Source: Pseudonocardia halophobica (lineage in GTDB: Bacteria > Actinomycetota > Actinomycetes > Mycobacteriales > Pseudonocardiaceae). From it: a DNA stretch of 64,000 nt. The stretch lies in contig NZ_BSFQ01000003.1 of assembly GCF_027922425.1 (NCBI RefSeq), forward strand, positions 328,063-392,062, written 5' to 3'. The notes under the pieces were generated by a model. The model did no database searches. It was not told the DNA's origin and worked only from the letters and a program-made list of their open reading frames with translations. Position 1 is the stretch's first letter, and every line of letters starts with the position of its first letter. Shown piece after piece: positions 63,619-64,000 of this stretch. The translations under genes and the position numbers were made by a program.

Positions 63619-63652
63619 GAAAGGCCCCGGAACCGAAGTTCCGGGGCCTTTC
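63619..63652 (-). terminator. rRNA operon terminator with UUCG tetraloop
   Basis: Perfect 15-bp stem (GAAAGGCCCCGGAAC with its complement); on the minus strand the loop is TTCG closed by C-G, an extra-stable tetraloop. It lies 12 bp after the 5S gene. The remainder of the gap up to 63423 should hold the ssb promoter. Confidence 0.85.
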
Positions 63653-63664
63653 CCAAGGTTTGAT

Positions 63665-63780
63665 GTCGGCGGCGACCTACTCTCCCACACCCTGGCGAGT
63701 GCAGTACCATCGGCGCTGGAGGGCTTAGCTTCCGGGTTCGGGATGGGACCGGGCGTTCCCCCTCCGCAATGACCACCGAC
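63665..63780 (-). rRNA. rrf: 5S ribosomal RNA
   Basis: About 116 nt on the minus strand. Contains the universal 5S core AACGCCCGGTCCCATCCCGA, then ACCCGGAAGCTAAGCCCTCC, and complementary ends (GTCGGTGG near the 5' end, CCGCCGAC at the 3' end). Ends are estimated from helix I pairing and may be off by a few bases. Confidence 0.96.
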
Positions 63781-63904
63781 AACACTATTCACCTATCCCA
63801 GCCTTGCCCTTCGACGAGGGACCGACCGGGTCGAACACCAACCGCCGGCAAAACACCGATGGTTGTGTGCTCAGGGTCACACAGTGGATGCGAACAACAT
63901 GTCG

Positions 63905-64000
63905 TGGCAAGCCCTCGGCCTATTAGTACCAGTCAACTCCACCCCTCACAGGGCTTCCATCTCTGGCCTATCAACCCAGTCGTCTACTGGGAGCCTTACC
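63905..64000 (-). rRNA. rrl: 23S ribosomal RNA, 3' end only
   Basis: The minus strand reads GGTAAGGCTCCCAGTAGACG, then GGGTTGATAGGCC, then GTACTAATAGGCCGAGGGCT, the conserved last 95 or so bases of 23S rRNA. The gene continues past the window edge. The spacer 63781-63904 carries no tRNA. The 3' end is estimated. Confidence 0.96.

Noticed and set aside
63299..63785. Open frames across the 5S rRNA and its terminator
   Set aside because: The sequence is a recognisable 5S rRNA gene with its rRNA terminator; the frames are chance.
63781..63904. tRNA gene in the 5S-23S spacer or elsewhere in the window
   Set aside because: No T-loop GGTTCRANYCC with matching acceptor and anticodon arms was found in any intergenic region; occurrences of GTTCGA fall inside coding sequences.

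Overview
The window is chromosomal DNA from a high-GC actinomycete. Base composition, the many GTG starts, the F420/FMN-type oxidoreductases and the gene order fit the order Pseudonocardiales, probably Pseudonocardia or a close relative. That placement is inferred from memory, not from a database search. Both ends carry the block found in Mycobacterium tuberculosis between valS (Rv2448c) and the ssb-like gene Rv2478c. On the left are valS and, after a few other genes, clpX-clpP2-clpP1-tig. On the right are glbO, aglA, homologues of Rv2474c and Rv2475c, the large NAD-glutamate dehydrogenase, the ABC-F protein EttA and an SSB paralogue. A 23S-5S rRNA operon end closes the window.

Left part (1-11.2 kb): valS (cut by the window edge), an orphan papain-like protein, a PPOX protein, a DUF6457 protein, an OFA-type (oxalate/formate) MFS carrier with its tiny partner protein, a divergent class III CoA-transferase, and the ClpXP1P2 protease genes with trigger factor. 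From 11.3 to 14 kb lies a stress module: a Gls24-like protein, CsbD, an ECF-type sigma factor, a protein joining a zinc-binding anti-sigma motif to an Asp23-like domain, and a second Asp23/Gls24 protein. An FhuF-like Fe-S protein converges on it.

Middle (15-44 kb): gltB-gltD (glutamate synthase), a CDF metal transporter, an F420-type DDN-family enzyme, DedA, DUF1697, a nucleotidyltransferase, a flavin monooxygenase with a Crp/Fnr regulator, an ABC1/UbiB kinase, two MFS exporters, a disordered repeat protein, thiL, a stand-alone Lrp sensor domain, DUF3515, ddl, a PEP mutase/isocitrate lyase family enzyme, an F420-type PPOX protein, a DHA2 transporter carrying three carboxypeptidase-regulatory-like repeats, an NTF2-like protein, a divergent MocR/PPOX pair and a divergent TetR/GNAT pair.

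Right part (44-64 kb): a tightly coupled run (S9 peptidase, MscS channel, GlbO, then the GH13 glucosidase), a minus-strand run from an SSB paralogue through EttA, a 1523-residue mostly disordered protein, NAD-GDH, a STAS protein, an alpha/beta hydrolase, a thioesterase and the Rv2474c-like protein, and finally the 5S and 23S rRNA genes.

Themes: glutamate metabolism is represented from both sides (GOGAT and NAD-GDH). Envelope stress is represented by CsbD, Asp23 proteins and MscS. Many genes have a -10 hexamer 6-8 nt before the start codon and no Shine-Dalgarno, so they look leaderless. A 46-62 nt structured intergenic repeat occurs three times. I found no tRNA, CRISPR array, insertion sequence or prophage. 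The only gene-free stretch longer than 300 bases is 14614-15139.
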